NCBI GenBank assembly: GCA_913057975.1 | Contig: CAJXOQ010000008.1 | Span: 1 to 49,673 of the forward strand | DNA length: 49,673 bases | Origin: an uncultured Marinobacter sp. | GTDB lineage: Bacteria; Pseudomonadota; Gammaproteobacteria; Pseudomonadales; Oleiphilaceae | Direction of reading: 5' to 3' | Part shown: piece by piece, positions 33,354 through 42,839 of the stretch | Layout: the number at the start of each line of letters is the position of its first letter | Numbering within the stretch: position 1 is the stretch's first letter | Notes under the pieces: generated by a model | Databases searched by the model: none | What the model saw: only the letters and a program-made list of their open reading frames with translations | Told to the model about the DNA's origin: nothing | Position numbers and translations under genes: made by a program

Positions 33354-34631
33354 TCATTGCACCAGCTGGGTGTCGATCACCAGGGTAACAGGCTCGTTTT
33401 CGCCTTCACCCACCGGCACCGGCTGATCCACCTCGCCTTGCCAGTCACCCGCCTGGGGCCTGGCGTTGCCAGAGCGCGACAGCCGCGCTTGCAGGCGCAC
33501 TTCACCCGCCTCCGACAGCTTTGCATTCGCGGACATATTGAAGCGGTCGTCCAATCGTATCTCCATCGGTAACTGTCCCGCACTCAGCCGTGCCACAGCC
33601 AGCGGTGGCCCGCTCTGGACATTCGCCCGACGCGCCAGAACAAATAGGGTGGTGTCGTCAGGAATCTCGCCCTGGAATGCTTCGTCTATTTCCACCCGGA
33701 CGGTCACGCCGGCCCCGGATACCTCTGGCGGCTGCTCCTGTGGCATCTCCCGACCCAGGCGCTGATAGGCCTGCTCAATGCCCTGGCGGATGGAGGCAAT
33801 CTGGGGATGATTGGGCGCCACCGACACGATGCGCTCCCAATACCGGATCGCCTCCTCAAAGTTCTGCTGGCTAAATGCATGGATACCGAGTAGGCCAAGG
33901 GAATTGACCTCGTCCGGATTCAGCGACCTGGCTTTTTCAATGGCGTTCGACACCGCTGGGTTGAGGTCACCCTCGCTCAGGAAAAATGCAGCCTGGGCTG
34001 ACAATCCCCAGGCGACAGCTTTGCCGCTCTCATCATCCTCAATACTCTTTGCCAGCCGTTCGAAGGCCCACGCTGCGTCCTCATACTGCTCAATGCGCAT
34101 ATAGCTACGCCCCAGCATGGCCCAGCCATCGGTGTTCTCTGGATTGTCCTCCAACCGCTCGCGAAGCTGAGCCGTCAGTTCCTGCATCTGGCCCACGCGA
34201 TCGCTGTCAGCTGCCATCATTTCCTGCATGGCGCGGAACTGCTCGACGTCGTCCATAGCGCCCCACTGTCCGTACAGGAATACCGCAGCGGCAGGAATCA
34301 CCGCGAGGCTGGCAATCGCAATGACGATGGCGCTTTTCCCGCCCCTGGCCCGGTCCGGTGAGTCAATAACGCCACGTTCAGCATCCGGGACATCATCGAG
34401 CATGCTGCCGGCCAGCTCTTCCCGGAGTTGTTGATAGCTTTCCTCGTCCAGCGCGCCGGCGTCAAACTCGCGATCAAGTTCCGCCATTCGGCTGCGATAT
34501 GCCAGCAGGTTCTGGTTGCGCAGATCCATTTCCGCGCGCCGGCCGGAACGGTGCAGGAACAACGGCGCCACTACAAACGCCAGGGCAAGTACGATTAATA
34601 CAGCGGCCGTCAGCCAGAAGGTCTGTGTCAT
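33354..34631 (-). CDS. ccmI: Cytochrome c maturation protein CcmI (CycH)
   Basis: Apocytochrome c chaperone of 425 residues. Two N-terminal transmembrane helices (about 5-25 and 95-115) enclose a cytoplasmic loop with a conserved DLRNQNLLAYRSRMAELD stretch, followed by a periplasmic TPR domain (about 150-290) and a C-terminal beta-rich domain (about 300-425). CcmI presents apocytochromes to the haem lyase CcmFH. This is the full-length form with both parts, rather than the split form fused to CcmH. It is the last gene of the ccm operon, 42 bp after ccmH. Confidence 0.93.
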   Translation of the reverse strand: MTQTFWLTAAVLIVLALAFVVAPLFLHRSGRRAEMDLRNQNLLAYRSRMAELDREFDAGALDEESYQQLREELAGSMLDDVPDAERGVIDSPDRARGGKSAIVIAIASLAVIPAAAVFLYGQWGAMDDVEQFRAMQEMMAADSDRVGQMQELTAQLRERLEDNPENTDGWAMLGRSYMRIEQYEDAAWAFERLAKSIEDDESGKAVAWGLSAQAAFFLSEGDLNPAVSNAIEKARSLNPDEVNSLGLLGIHAFSQQNFEEAIRYWERIVSVAPNHPQIASIRQGIEQAYQRLGREMPQEQPPEVSGAGVTVRVEIDEAFQGEIPDDTTLFVLARRANVQSGPPLAVARLSAGQLPMEIRLDDRFNMSANAKLSEAGEVRLQARLSRSGNARPQAGDWQGEVDQPVPVGEGENEPVTLVIDTQLVQ

Positions 34632-34673
34632 AGAACGGTCATTAATCCGGTTGAGAAAGAGTGTTGTTTGAAA

Positions 34674-35153
34674 TCAGGTGCGGCTCGAATCATCGCCATC
34701 GAGCATTCTGGATGCCCGTGCACGCTCTTCGTCGGTCAGGGCCGGCTCGTCCTGGCCTGCCCTGCGGGAGCGGATGACAATCCCGGCCACCACCATCAGG
34801 CCACCCAGGACGACAATGGCTGGCGTTGCCCACAGCAGGATGGTGCGGCTATCCACCTCCGGCTTGTATCGCACGAATTCACCAAAGCGGTCGACCAGTG
34901 CTCCGACAATTTCCTCGTTGCTGGCGCCGTCAGACATCATCCGGTAAACCTCCTCGCGCATATCCTTGGAAATCGGCGCATTGGAATCGGCGATGTTCTG
35001 GTTCTGGCACTTCGGGCAACGCAACTCCGAAATCAGGGTCTGGAACCTCTGCTCCTGCGCCTGCGTATCGAACCCGTATACGTCGCGGGCATCCGCCACC
35101 GACATCGGAGCAATTGTCATCAGCAACAGCCATGCAAACACCGGACGCCACAT
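34674..35153 (-). CDS. ccmH: Cytochrome c maturation protein CcmH
   Basis: Thiol oxidoreductase-like component of the haem lyase, 159 residues, with a signal peptide (cut near residue 22, VADA), the catalytic LRCPKC motif (C46, C49) and a C-terminal transmembrane helix (about 103-125). It reduces the haem-binding cysteines of apocytochrome c, fed by CcmG. A longer frame begins at 35204, but the ATG at 35153 is supported by a GGGAG ribosome binding site and a one-base overlap with the ccmG stop. It is the short form without a fused CcmI. Confidence 0.95.
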   Translation of the reverse strand: MWRPVFAWLLLMTIAPMSVADARDVYGFDTQAQEQRFQTLISELRCPKCQNQNIADSNAPISKDMREEVYRMMSDGASNEEIVGALVDRFGEFVRYKPEVDSRTILLWATPAIVVLGGLMVVAGIVIRSRRAGQDEPALTDEERARASRMLDGDDSSRT

Positions 35154-35689
35154 CAGATCTTCTCCCTGAACCGGTCGACGATGGGCTTGATGTCCCGCTC
35201 CCATACTTTTTCATTGACCACGCCAACGTGGCGGTAACGCACAATACCTTCGACATCAATGACATAGGTTTCCGGCGCGCCATAAACTCCCAAGTCAAAC
35301 CCGAGGCTGCCACGGGGATCGTAGATCGACACCTGATACGGGTCGCCCAACCGATCAAGCCAGACCAGGGCATCATCCCGGTTGTCCTTATAGTTAAGGC
35401 CAACGATACGCACGCCTTTCTCTTCCGCCAGCCAGACCAGATCACCATGCTCATCTCGGCAGGCCGGGCACCAGGTACCCCAGACATTCAGCAGGGACAC
35501 ATGCCCTTCAAAAACCTCACGAGTCAGCTCGCGACTTTCGTTGTGGAGATCCGTCAACAAAAACTCGGGCACCGGTTTGCCGATCAGCGCCGACTCCAGC
35601 TTGTTGGGGTCCTTACCAATACCGGCGAACAGAACCACTCCGAGTACCACAGCAAGGATCAACGGCGTGAACAGCAGCAGCCGCTTCAT
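35153..35689 (-). CDS. ccmG: Thiol:disulfide interchange protein CcmG (DsbE)
   Basis: Membrane-anchored thioredoxin-like protein, 178 residues, with an N-terminal anchor (about 4-24) and the active-site WCPAC (C74, C77). The family-specific GTWCPACRDE and YGAPETYVID (cis-proline loop) are present. It transfers electrons from CcdA/DsbD-type donors to CcmH and apocytochromes. Its ATG overlaps the ccmF stop by 4 bp and its stop overlaps ccmH by one base. Confidence 0.96.
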   Translation of the reverse strand: MKRLLLFTPLILAVVLGVVLFAGIGKDPNKLESALIGKPVPEFLLTDLHNESRELTREVFEGHVSLLNVWGTWCPACRDEHGDLVWLAEEKGVRIVGLNYKDNRDDALVWLDRLGDPYQVSIYDPRGSLGFDLGVYGAPETYVIDVEGIVRYRHVGVVNEKVWERDIKPIVDRFREKI

Positions 35690-37698
35690 GACACCACTCC
35701 TGCCGGGTCTGCTCCGCGCTCACCGCCTGCGTTCGGTGCCTTGGCCTTACCGTTTTCCGCAACCTTGTCGCGAATGCGATAGCGGCGGTCCGAAATGGCC
35801 AGGAAGCCACCAGCGGCCATAAACAGCGCCCCCAGCCACAACCAGCGGACCAGCGGTTTGTATTGAAGCCGGATCGCCCAGGCATCATCAGACACCCGCT
35901 CACCAATGGCGACAAAAATATCCCGGAACAGACCGCCGTCAATACCGGCCTCGGTCATCGTGTTGCGTTGAACCATGTATCGGCGTTTCTCCGGGTAAAG
36001 CGTGGATATCAGACCGCCATCCGAATCGTAAACCTCAAAACGACCGTATTCCGCGGTGAAATTCTGCCCTCTTCGGTTACCTATCTCGGCAAACGCAATC
36101 CGATAATCCCCCACCATCGCGGTGTCGCCGGGTGACATGCGTACATCCCGCTCGATGCCGTAATTGGAGGCGACCGTCGCACCCGCCATGGTGATGGCTA
36201 GCCCCAGATGCCCGAACACCATGCCGTAGTAACTGCGGCTTTGGCGCCTGAGGCCATGGAGACGGCCCTTACGTGACCCCGACTTTTCCCAGAGATCCCA
36301 AAGGGTGGCCACCGTAATCCACATCGCTGAGAACAGGCCCCCAAACGCCCAAGGCTCGAACGTGCCGTACCCGACCAGCACAGCGCTGGTCCCGATCATA
36401 CTGACAGCCAACGGCCACAGCAGCTTGCGGCCCAGCCAGCCGCCGTCGGTTTTCTTCCAGCGGGAGAATATGCCTGCCCCCAATAGCAAGCCGGCAGCAA
36501 TCCCCAGGGGGCTGAAGGTCAGGTTGAAGAAGGGTTCACCGATGGACAGCCGCCCCATGTCCAGGTAGTCCAGGACCAATGGATAAAGGGTCCCCACCAA
36601 CACCAACAGGGTTGCTGCAACCAGCAACACATTATTCATCAACAGGAAGATTTCACGGGACAGGCTGCCGTAACGGGAGCGCACATGCACCACCGGCGCC
36701 CTGAACGCATACAGGGTCAGGCTCGAAACAATAGTAATCGCCAGTAGCGCCAGCAGGAATGTCCCCCGATCGGGGTCAGAGGCGAAGGCGTGGACAGAGG
36801 TCAGCACCCCGGAACGCACCAGGAAGGTTCCCAGCAAGCTCAGGGCGAAGGTTACGATGGCCAGCAGCACAGTCCAACTCTTGAATACGCCGCGCTTCTC
36901 GGTGACAGCCAGACTGTGCATCAGCGCCGTTCCCGACAACCAGGGCAGCAGCGAGGCGTTCTCGACCGGGTCCCAGAACCACCAGCCGCCCCAACCCAGC
37001 TCGTAATAGGCCCACCAGCTACCCAGGGCAATGCCCAGGGAAAGGAAAGCCCAGGCCACTGTGGTCCAGGGACGGGACCAACGAGCCCAGGCCGCATCCA
37101 GTTTGCCATTGATCAGCGCGGCAATGGCAAAGGCAAAAGCTACCGAGAAGCCCACATACCCCATGTACAACATGGGTGGATGCACGATCAGCCCAAAATC
37201 CTGCAGCAGCGGATTCAGGTCGGCGCCATCGGCTGGGATGTTGGGGAGCGTACGATCGAAGGGGTTGGAGGTCATGATGGTAAACAGTAGAAAGCCCACC
37301 GCAACCATTCCGAGCACCGACAACACCTGGGACACCATCACCGACGGCAGGCGTCGACTGAACACGGCGACCGCCAGCGTCCAGCCAACGAGCATCAGCA
37401 CCCAAAGCAACAGTGAGCCTTCATGGCCGCCCCACACCGCACTGAATTTGTAGTACCAGGGCAGCATGCTATTGCTGTTGTTGGCGACATAGGCCACGGA
37501 AAAGTCATCGGTCACAAACGCGTGGGTCAGGAGACCAAAGGCCAGGGCAACGAAGACGAACAGGCCCGCTGACAGCGGCCGGGCGAAGGCCAGCAACTGG
37601 TCACGACCCGTCACCGAGCCTACCAGGGGGACCACGGAAAGGAGCACTGCCAGCAACAGCGCGAGTATCAGGGCGATCTGTCCGAGTTCCGGATACAT
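35686..37698 (-). CDS. ccmF: Haem lyase subunit CcmF
   Basis: Polytopic membrane protein of 670 residues with the WWD haem-handling motif (GGWWFWDPVENASLLPWL, about residue 233-250), about 14 transmembrane helices and a large periplasmic loop near the C-terminus. With CcmH and CcmI it attaches haem from holo-CcmE to the CxxCH of apocytochromes. Length is normal (E. coli 647). It is separated from ccmE by 38 bp and overlaps ccmG by 4 bp. Confidence 0.97.
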   Translation of the reverse strand: MYPELGQIALILALLLAVLLSVVPLVGSVTGRDQLLAFARPLSAGLFVFVALAFGLLTHAFVTDDFSVAYVANNSNSMLPWYYKFSAVWGGHEGSLLLWVLMLVGWTLAVAVFSRRLPSVMVSQVLSVLGMVAVGFLLFTIMTSNPFDRTLPNIPADGADLNPLLQDFGLIVHPPMLYMGYVGFSVAFAFAIAALINGKLDAAWARWSRPWTTVAWAFLSLGIALGSWWAYYELGWGGWWFWDPVENASLLPWLSGTALMHSLAVTEKRGVFKSWTVLLAIVTFALSLLGTFLVRSGVLTSVHAFASDPDRGTFLLALLAITIVSSLTLYAFRAPVVHVRSRYGSLSREIFLLMNNVLLVAATLLVLVGTLYPLVLDYLDMGRLSIGEPFFNLTFSPLGIAAGLLLGAGIFSRWKKTDGGWLGRKLLWPLAVSMIGTSAVLVGYGTFEPWAFGGLFSAMWITVATLWDLWEKSGSRKGRLHGLRRQSRSYYGMVFGHLGLAITMAGATVASNYGIERDVRMSPGDTAMVGDYRIAFAEIGNRRGQNFTAEYGRFEVYDSDGGLISTLYPEKRRYMVQRNTMTEAGIDGGLFRDIFVAIGERVSDDAWAIRLQYKPLVRWLWLGALFMAAGGFLAISDRRYRIRDKVAENGKAKAPNAGGERGADPAGVVS

Positions 37699-37736
37699 TA
37701 GGATTCTCCAACTCTCTTAAACGTGGGCCAGCAACG

Positions 37737-38213
37737 CTAGTAACCGGCGCTGGATTCACCGATTCCCCCAGGCATGGCAGCCCGCTTGCCGGCGGCCTTT
37801 TCCAGGGCGTCGTTCACTTCCGGTGGCATATAATTCTCGTCGTGCTTTGCCAGCACCTGGTCCGCGACAAAACGGCCATTGCCGTCCATCCGTCCCATCG
37901 CGACAACGCCCTGCCCTTCAGCAAACAGGTCCGGCAGGATGCCGGTGTATTCAACCAATACCGACGACGTAAAGTCCGTCACCTTGAATTCCACTTTCAG
38001 GCTCTCTGGATCACGCTCGACCGATCCTTCTTCCACCATGCCGCCAGCACGGATACGAACGTCCACCGGCGCTTCGCCGGCGGCAATCTGGCTCGGGTCG
38101 TAAAACAGGTTGATATTCTGCCGCAACGCGTAGGTGGTCAGGGCCACGGCCACCGACACCCCGACAAGGAGAAAAAGGACAATGATAAGCCGTTTTTTTC
38201 GGATCGGGTGCAT
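37737..38213 (-). CDS. ccmE: Haem chaperone CcmE
   Basis: Periplasmic haem chaperone anchored by an N-terminal helix (about 8-28), 158 residues, with an OB-fold and the haem-binding motif HDENY: H124 is the residue that forms the covalent bond to haem, and Y128 is the conserved axial ligand. It receives haem from CcmC and passes it to CcmF. It lies 14 bp downstream of ccmD. Confidence 0.97.
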   Translation of the reverse strand: MHPIRKKRLIIVLFLLVGVSVAVALTTYALRQNINLFYDPSQIAAGEAPVDVRIRAGGMVEEGSVERDPESLKVEFKVTDFTSSVLVEYTGILPDLFAEGQGVVAMGRMDGNGRFVADQVLAKHDENYMPPEVNDALEKAAGKRAAMPGGIGESSAGY

Positions 38214-38227
38214 GTTTGATCTACCAG

Positions 38228-38455
38228 TCAGTCTTGTGAAGATTCAATTCGGGTAAAGCTGGCCGCCGCTGGGCGCTCGTCGGCCGACGGAATGGGGGCC
38301 ATGCGGCGTCGCTGTTGCGCGATCACGACCCGCCGCTGACGCAGCGACCACCACGTCATGACTCCCATCAGCAGGAAAAACACCGCATAACAGGACCAGA
38401 CATATGGGCCGTGGCCGCCCATCGCCAGAAAAGCGCCAAATGAGTCGAATGCCAT
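38228..38455 (-). CDS. ccmD: Cytochrome c maturation protein CcmD
   Basis: Small membrane protein of 75 residues with one transmembrane helix (about 17-39, [20 protein letters not shown]) and a basic segment (RQRR, QQRRR) just inside. This is the usual CcmD pattern (GGHGPYVW near the start is conserved). It helps release holo-CcmE from the CcmABC complex. It lies 4 bp after ccmC. Confidence 0.92.
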   Translation of the reverse strand: MAFDSFGAFLAMGGHGPYVWSCYAVFFLLMGVMTWWSLRQRRVVIAQQRRRMAPIPSADERPAAASFTRIESSQD

Positions 38456-38459
38456 TGCG

Positions 38460-39203
38460 TCAATTCTCCCGTACCTGAATCAGTTCTTTTACCCAGCGTG
38501 TGCGGCCTTCACGCGCCAGTATGTCGGTCTGCATGCGCAGACAGGCGAGCCAGCCAAATATCAGATAAAGACCCAATATCGAGAGCAACAGGGGCACCCA
38601 CATTTCCGCAGGCATACTCGGTTTTTCCGTGAGCTTGAACGTCGCTGGCTGGTGCAGGGTATTCCACCACTCCACGGAATACTTGATGATCGGTATATTG
38701 ACCACCCCCACCAGTACCAGCACGGCCACGGCACGTGCCGAGGATTTCTCATCGGAGATGGCCGCTCCCAGCGCCATCACCCCAAAATAAAGAAACAGCA
38801 GAATCAGCATCGAGGTAAGCCGGGCATCCCAGATCCACCAGGTTCCCCAGGTGGGTTTCCCCCACACCGCGCCGGTAAACAGGGCCAGAAAGGTCAGCAC
38901 CGCACCAACCGGTGCCACGGCCTTGACGAAAACATCGGCCAGTTTCATACGCCAAACCAGGGTAACCAGCGCCGCAACGGCCATCATGATGTACACCGAC
39001 TGGGCCAGAAACGCAGACGGTACGTGAATGAAGATGATGCGGTAACTGTTACCCTGCAGGTAATCCTGTGGCGCAAACACCACCCCCCAGACAATACCGG
39101 TCAACAACAGGGCTGCCCCCACCACGAGCAGCCAGGGCATCAGTGCTGAGGCAATGCCGAAGAACCATTTTGGCGACCCCAGCTTGTGAAAAATTTGCCA
39201 CAT
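38460..39203 (-). CDS. ccmC: Haem exporter/handler CcmC
   Basis: Six-helix membrane protein of 247 residues with the WWD motif [15 protein letters not shown] (about residues 122-136) and flanking conserved histidines. It loads haem onto CcmE in the periplasm. It lies between ccmB (21-bp gap) and ccmD (4-bp gap). Confidence 0.97.
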   Translation of the reverse strand: MWQIFHKLGSPKWFFGIASALMPWLLVVGAALLLTGIVWGVVFAPQDYLQGNSYRIIFIHVPSAFLAQSVYIMMAVAALVTLVWRMKLADVFVKAVAPVGAVLTFLALFTGAVWGKPTWGTWWIWDARLTSMLILLFLYFGVMALGAAISDEKSSARAVAVLVLVGVVNIPIIKYSVEWWNTLHQPATFKLTEKPSMPAEMWVPLLLSILGLYLIFGWLACLRMQTDILAREGRTRWVKELIQVREN

Positions 39204-39224
39204 CAGGTTGTTACCTTTTTACCT

Positions 39225-39956
39225 TTAACTGTTGGACAGACTGATCCTCAGGGCCGCCGCCGATGCGAACGGCGCCAGTGTCAGCGCCAACACCAGAAAC
39301 GCCCCCATCAACGCGAGCTGTCCACCCACCGGCGCGCTCTCAGACGCAGCCATCACCGTGCCTGTGCCGAATATCAGCACCGGAATGTACAGCGGAATGA
39401 TCAGCAGGGACAAGAGCACGCCTGCCGATCTCAGTCCGAGGGTCAATGCCGCACCAATGGAACCGATCAAGCTGAGGACCGGTGTTCCGATCAGCAGCGT
39501 TAGACACAGAATGGCAACAGAGTTCCCCTCAAGATGCACCATCACCCCCAGAACAGGCGCCAGCATCACCAGTGGCAGGCCAGTGAGCACCCAATGGGCC
39601 AGTGACTTCGCCAGTACCAGTAAAAACAGCGGCTGGGGCTGCAGTACCAGTTGCTCAAGCGTGCCGTCGTCGAAATCATGACGGAAAAGATGATCCAGCG
39701 ACAATAACACGGACAGCAAGGCCGCAACCCACAGGATACCGCTACCCGCCTCCCGCAGGAATGATACTTCGGGGCTAACCCCGAGGGGGAAAAGCGTTAC
39801 GACCATGACGAAAAACAGTAGCGGATTAAGCAGATCCTGGGGCTGGCGAAAGGCGGTTTTCAGATCCCGCGAGAATACCGCTTTCATGGCCGACAATACG
39901 CTTACCGACTCCTTCGGTGTACGAACAGGAAGCCCGGCTTCAGAGGCCATGGTCAT
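39225..39956 (-). CDS. ccmB: Haem exporter permease CcmB
   Basis: ABC-type permease subunit of the CcmAB complex, 243 residues, with six hydrophobic segments and the conserved FRHDFDDGTLEQLVL stretch after the second. It has a longer than usual N-terminus (about 20 residues, MTMASEAGLPVRTP); the in-frame ATG two codons in is also possible. The ATG overlaps the ccmA stop by 4 bp. The CcmAB ATPase drives release of haem-loaded CcmE. Confidence 0.95.
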   Translation of the reverse strand: MTMASEAGLPVRTPKESVSVLSAMKAVFSRDLKTAFRQPQDLLNPLLFFVMVVTLFPLGVSPEVSFLREAGSGILWVAALLSVLLSLDHLFRHDFDDGTLEQLVLQPQPLFLLVLAKSLAHWVLTGLPLVMLAPVLGVMVHLEGNSVAILCLTLLIGTPVLSLIGSIGAALTLGLRSAGVLLSLLIIPLYIPVLIFGTGTVMAASESAPVGGQLALMGAFLVLALTLAPFASAAALRISLSNS

Positions 39957-40579
39957 GACTTCCCCCCCAGGGTAATTCGGTGCATCGACGGTAGATTAAG
40001 GTCGTGGTGTGTGGTCACCACGATCGCGCCGCCACTGGCTACCCGCTCCACCAGCAATCGCTCGAGGGCAGCCACACCGTGGACATCAATGGCGGTGAAT
40101 ATCTCATCCAGAATCCACAGGGGTTCATCCGCAACCAGTAACCTGGCAAGCGCCACCCGACGTTGCTGTCCGGCGGACAGATTACGACTGGGTACGTTCT
40201 GGAAACCACCCAGGCCAGTGCCTTCCAATGCCTGCCAGAGCATCTTATCGGCCACATATCGACGCCCGGCCATCAGGGCGCGGAGATTTTCCATGGGGGT
40301 AAGCAACGGCTTGATACCCGGGCGATGGCCAAGGTAGAGCATATTGCGGAGGAATTCTTCCCGGTAGGTATGACGAGGCCTTCCCCGCCAGAGCAGGTCA
40401 CCACTGTAACTGTCGTTCAGTCCGGCAAGAATTCTAAGCAACGTGGTCTTGCCAGAGCCGTTAGGCCCCTCGACACGGGTCAGAGTACCGGGCAGTATGG
40501 AGACAGAAAGATCCCGGAACAGTATCCGGTCATCACGCTCACACTGCAGATTAACAGCCTGTAGTAACGGCTCAGACAT
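39953..40579 (-). CDS. ccmA: ABC ATPase CcmA
   Basis: ATP-binding subunit of CcmAB, 208 residues: Walker A GPNGSGKT (38-45), Q-loop, the CcmA-type signature NLSAGQQRRVALARLL (LSAGQ instead of LSGGQ) and Walker B WILDE. The frame reaches a GTG at 40603, but the ATG at 40579 gives MSEPLLQAVNLQCERDDRIL, which matches the family N-terminus, so it is preferred. First gene of the nine-gene ccm operon, divergent from the FliK-like gene. Confidence 0.95.
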   Translation of the reverse strand: MSEPLLQAVNLQCERDDRILFRDLSVSILPGTLTRVEGPNGSGKTTLLRILAGLNDSYSGDLLWRGRPRHTYREEFLRNMLYLGHRPGIKPLLTPMENLRALMAGRRYVADKMLWQALEGTGLGGFQNVPSRNLSAGQQRRVALARLLVADEPLWILDEIFTAIDVHGVAALERLLVERVASGGAIVVTTHHDLNLPSMHRITLGGKS

Positions 40580-40659
40580 CGGGGCCCCAGAGCTGGTGTA
40601 CACATTACTGACCCGGCGGGTTCAGACGTTCGGAAAGGCAATACTTACCGGCGGGGCGT

Positions 40660-40665
40660 ATTATA
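40660..40665 (-). promoter_or_regulatory. Possible -10 element for ccmA operon
   Basis: On the minus strand this reads TATAAT, 81 bp before the ccmA ATG. No good -35 is found at 16-18 bases (GAGTAT at 17). The same bases read TATTAT on the plus strand, in a position suitable for the divergent FliK-like gene, so the assignment is uncertain. Confidence 0.4.
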
Positions 40666-40712
40666 GCGAAAGCGCCTCAGGAATACTCTTGTCTGACATC
40701 AAATCAGTGGCA

Positions 40713-42062
40713 ATGAAATTACCAAACGGTAACCCCACACCACCACCCAAAACCGAGTCGCCGGCGCCGATCGTTCAGCGGCCAGCCGGCGGACAACCTT
40801 CGGCGGCGCTGGACGCGGCTTCCGCCCGCGTGCAGCTTGACCAGCTCAAGCTTGCCAATCGCGAGGCAACACTCGCTCGGGTGGCAGACGTGATCAACCG
40901 ACAATCCTCCGCCGGCGCGCAATTGTTGTTGGAGATTCGTGGCCAGTCGCTGACCGTTCAGGCGGCCATCGGAGACACATCCCTGGAAACCGGTGACTGG
41001 GTCAAGGTCATGCGTGCTGGCAATGAACTGCAACTGATGGGCAAGCTGGCCCAGACGCCGGAAACCACTATCTCCCGGGCGCTGGCGCAGCGCCTGCCCT
41101 GGCAGCAGTCCATCGATGCTGGCCTTGCCAGAATTCTGACAACGCTCACCGGCGGTGCGAGACCCGACAGCGTTGTGCCCACTGGAACACCCATCAACAA
41201 TCCGTCACAGCCACTGCCCCAACCGGTGAGGCAGGCTATTGAACAACTGGTATCACGGCTGCCCTCCAGCCAGTCACTGACGCCAGGCGCCGGAACTCAA
41301 CCCGGTGCGGCCAACCAGTTACGGCAGTGGGTTGAGGAAAGCGGGCTGTTCGCCGAATCGCGGCTGGCGAGAGCACCCCAGGCTGCCCTACCCGATCTCA
41401 AGCTGGCTATCGGCCGGGTGATTACCACCCTGCTCGCACAACAGGGGAGCGGCCCCGACGCCTTCAACCGCTTTACACCGCTGGCAAGTCCGGAACTGGT
41501 GCAGGCACCGCTTCAGTTTCCCAATACGTTTCCACCTCCGCCACCACAGGGATCTACAGAACCAACGGTTGGGCAAATGCTGAGGCTGCTGGCTGGCATG
41601 CTCAATCGTATTACCGTAAATCAGTTACACAGCCAGATACTCTCCACACGGACCACGGCAGAGGCGCCAACGCCGGTATCAACCATGCTGCTGGAGCTCC
41701 CCTGGCTCAACCCCAACAACGAACCACGGATCGCCCAGTTGCGAATCGAACAGGACCCGGCAGACAGCGGCCAGAAAACCTCTGGCACCCCCCGGGCAAC
41801 GGAGTGGCGTCTTTCACTGGCCATGGACCTGGACGAAGCCGGTCCTCTGCATTTTGATGTATCACTGCGGCAGGATCAGGTGTCTGCGCAGGTGTGGGCG
41901 GAGAACCAGTCCACGCTGCGTCAGGTGCGGGAAGATCTGCCACAATTACGAAAGGGCCTTTCGGATATCGGCCTGGATGTGGTGGACCTGGAGTGCCGGC
42001 GAGGGACACCAAGGGGTGCAAACACCCGTCTTGAGCACCGGCTGGTGGACACGCGGGTATGA
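40713..42062 (+). CDS. FliK-like flagellar hook-length control protein
   Basis: Protein of about 449 residues. The N-terminal and central part (1 to about 340) is Pro/Gln/Ala-rich and variable, as in FliK rulers. The C-terminal part (about 350-435, LSLAMDLDEAGPLHFDVSLR then VWAENQSTLRQVREDLPQLR) is the FliK C-terminal domain that contacts FlhB to switch export from hook to filament subunits. The frame is open further upstream (to 40443) but that part is antisense to ccmA; the ATG at 40713 is the first sensible start, with a weak ribosome binding site. It is not in a hook operon and may be a second, diverged FliK. It overlaps the next gene by 4 bp. Confidence 0.78.
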   Translation: MKLPNGNPTPPPKTESPAPIVQRPAGGQPSAALDAASARVQLDQLKLANREATLARVADVINRQSSAGAQLLLEIRGQSLTVQAAIGDTSLETGDWVKVMRAGNELQLMGKLAQTPETTISRALAQRLPWQQSIDAGLARILTTLTGGARPDSVVPTGTPINNPSQPLPQPVRQAIEQLVSRLPSSQSLTPGAGTQPGAANQLRQWVEESGLFAESRLARAPQAALPDLKLAIGRVITTLLAQQGSGPDAFNRFTPLASPELVQAPLQFPNTFPPPPPQGSTEPTVGQMLRLLAGMLNRITVNQLHSQILSTRTTAEAPTPVSTMLLELPWLNPNNEPRIAQLRIEQDPADSGQKTSGTPRATEWRLSLAMDLDEAGPLHFDVSLRQDQVSAQVWAENQSTLRQVREDLPQLRKGLSDIGLDVVDLECRRGTPRGANTRLEHRLVDTRV

Positions 42063-42361
42063 GCAAAGATCATCAGAAAACAGATTCGCCGGCGGCGGTG
42101 GCACTGAAATACGATGGCGAACGGGCTCCAGTCATTGCGGCGAGCGGTACCCACGAACTGGCGGAGGAAATCATCCGCATTGCCCGTGAGCATAATGTGC
42201 CGCTGTACGAAAATCCGGAGCTGGCCAGCATACTGGCTCGACTGGAATTGAACGACGAAATCCCGGAGACACTCTACCGGGTGGTGGCTGAAATCCTCGC
42301 CTTTGCCTTCAATCTTCAGGGCCGTACGCCAGAGGACGTCGGACGGCCCCGTGAAGATTAG
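42059..42361 (+). CDS. Stand-alone FlhB C-terminal (cytoplasmic) domain protein
   Basis: Protein of 100 residues matching only the C-terminal cytoplasmic subdomain of FlhB/EscU export switches. AAVALKYDGERAPVIAASG corresponds to the strand right after the FlhB NPTH self-cleavage site, followed by the helical EEIIRIAREHNVPLYENPEL and IPETLYRVVAEILAFAF. There is no membrane part and no NPTH, so it resembles the already-cut FlhB-CC fragment. Its ATG overlaps the FliK-like stop by 4 bp, so the two proteins are made together. Similar FlhB-like small proteins are known beside fliK-like genes in pseudomonads (from memory). Confidence 0.88.
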   Translation: MSKDHQKTDSPAAVALKYDGERAPVIAASGTHELAEEIIRIAREHNVPLYENPELASILARLELNDEIPETLYRVVAEILAFAFNLQGRTPEDVGRPRED

Positions 42362-42378
42362 ACGGATAAACCCTTAGG

Positions 42379-42771
42379 TCAGGCCGCCTGGCGCTTACGG
42401 AGCGCTGATACCAGTTCGGCTTCCGGCCGCGAAATACCGCAGGTATTCATCAGGTCCTCGATATCCGCCCCCAGGTCCACTAACCGTGAGGCCTCATCGT
42501 AGGAAATTCTCAACGGATCGTTCTGGCGCATTTCATCAAGCATGCCGCGCAATTCATGAAGCTGGCGCTCGCACGTGACCACTCGCTGCCCAACCCCCAT
42601 ACTGCCACTGGCTGTTGCGTGGAGCTCGCGGCCAAGGGTTTCGCAGCGCTCTTTCATTTGCTCCCGAAGTTTTCGGTTTTCACGGCGTAGCACCATACCC
42701 TGGGCGAACAGTAGGCACAGGGCAGCGGCTGTCAGAAGCCACGGGGCCAGGGAAGAGATTTCTGCAAACAT
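42379..42771 (-). CDS. DUF2802 protein
   Basis: Protein of 130 residues: one N-terminal transmembrane helix (about 8-27), a predicted coiled-coil (about 29-85, ENRKLREQMKERCETLGREL), and a small helical end (SRLVDLGADIEDLMNTCGIS then RPEAELVSALRKRQ) typical of DUF2802. It is found at the end of che/par clusters in related bacteria. The function is not known to me. It lies 68 bp after cheW on the same strand and converges with the FlhB-like gene (17 bp between stops). Confidence 0.85.
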   Translation of the reverse strand: MFAEISSLAPWLLTAAALCLLFAQGMVLRRENRKLREQMKERCETLGRELHATASGSMGVGQRVVTCERQLHELRGMLDEMRQNDPLRISYDEASRLVDLGADIEDLMNTCGISRPEAELVSALRKRQAA

Positions 42772-42839
42772 GATGGACGTCCTCGGTTAGTTGAAACCAC
42801 GGGGCGCCCATCCAGCCTGCTGTCCGGCCAAAGCCGGCA

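Noticed and set aside
40443..40712. Extended N-terminus of the FliK-like frame
   Set aside because: These 90 codons run antisense through the start of ccmA and its promoter region; composition (many Arg and Ser) is unlike the rest of the protein.
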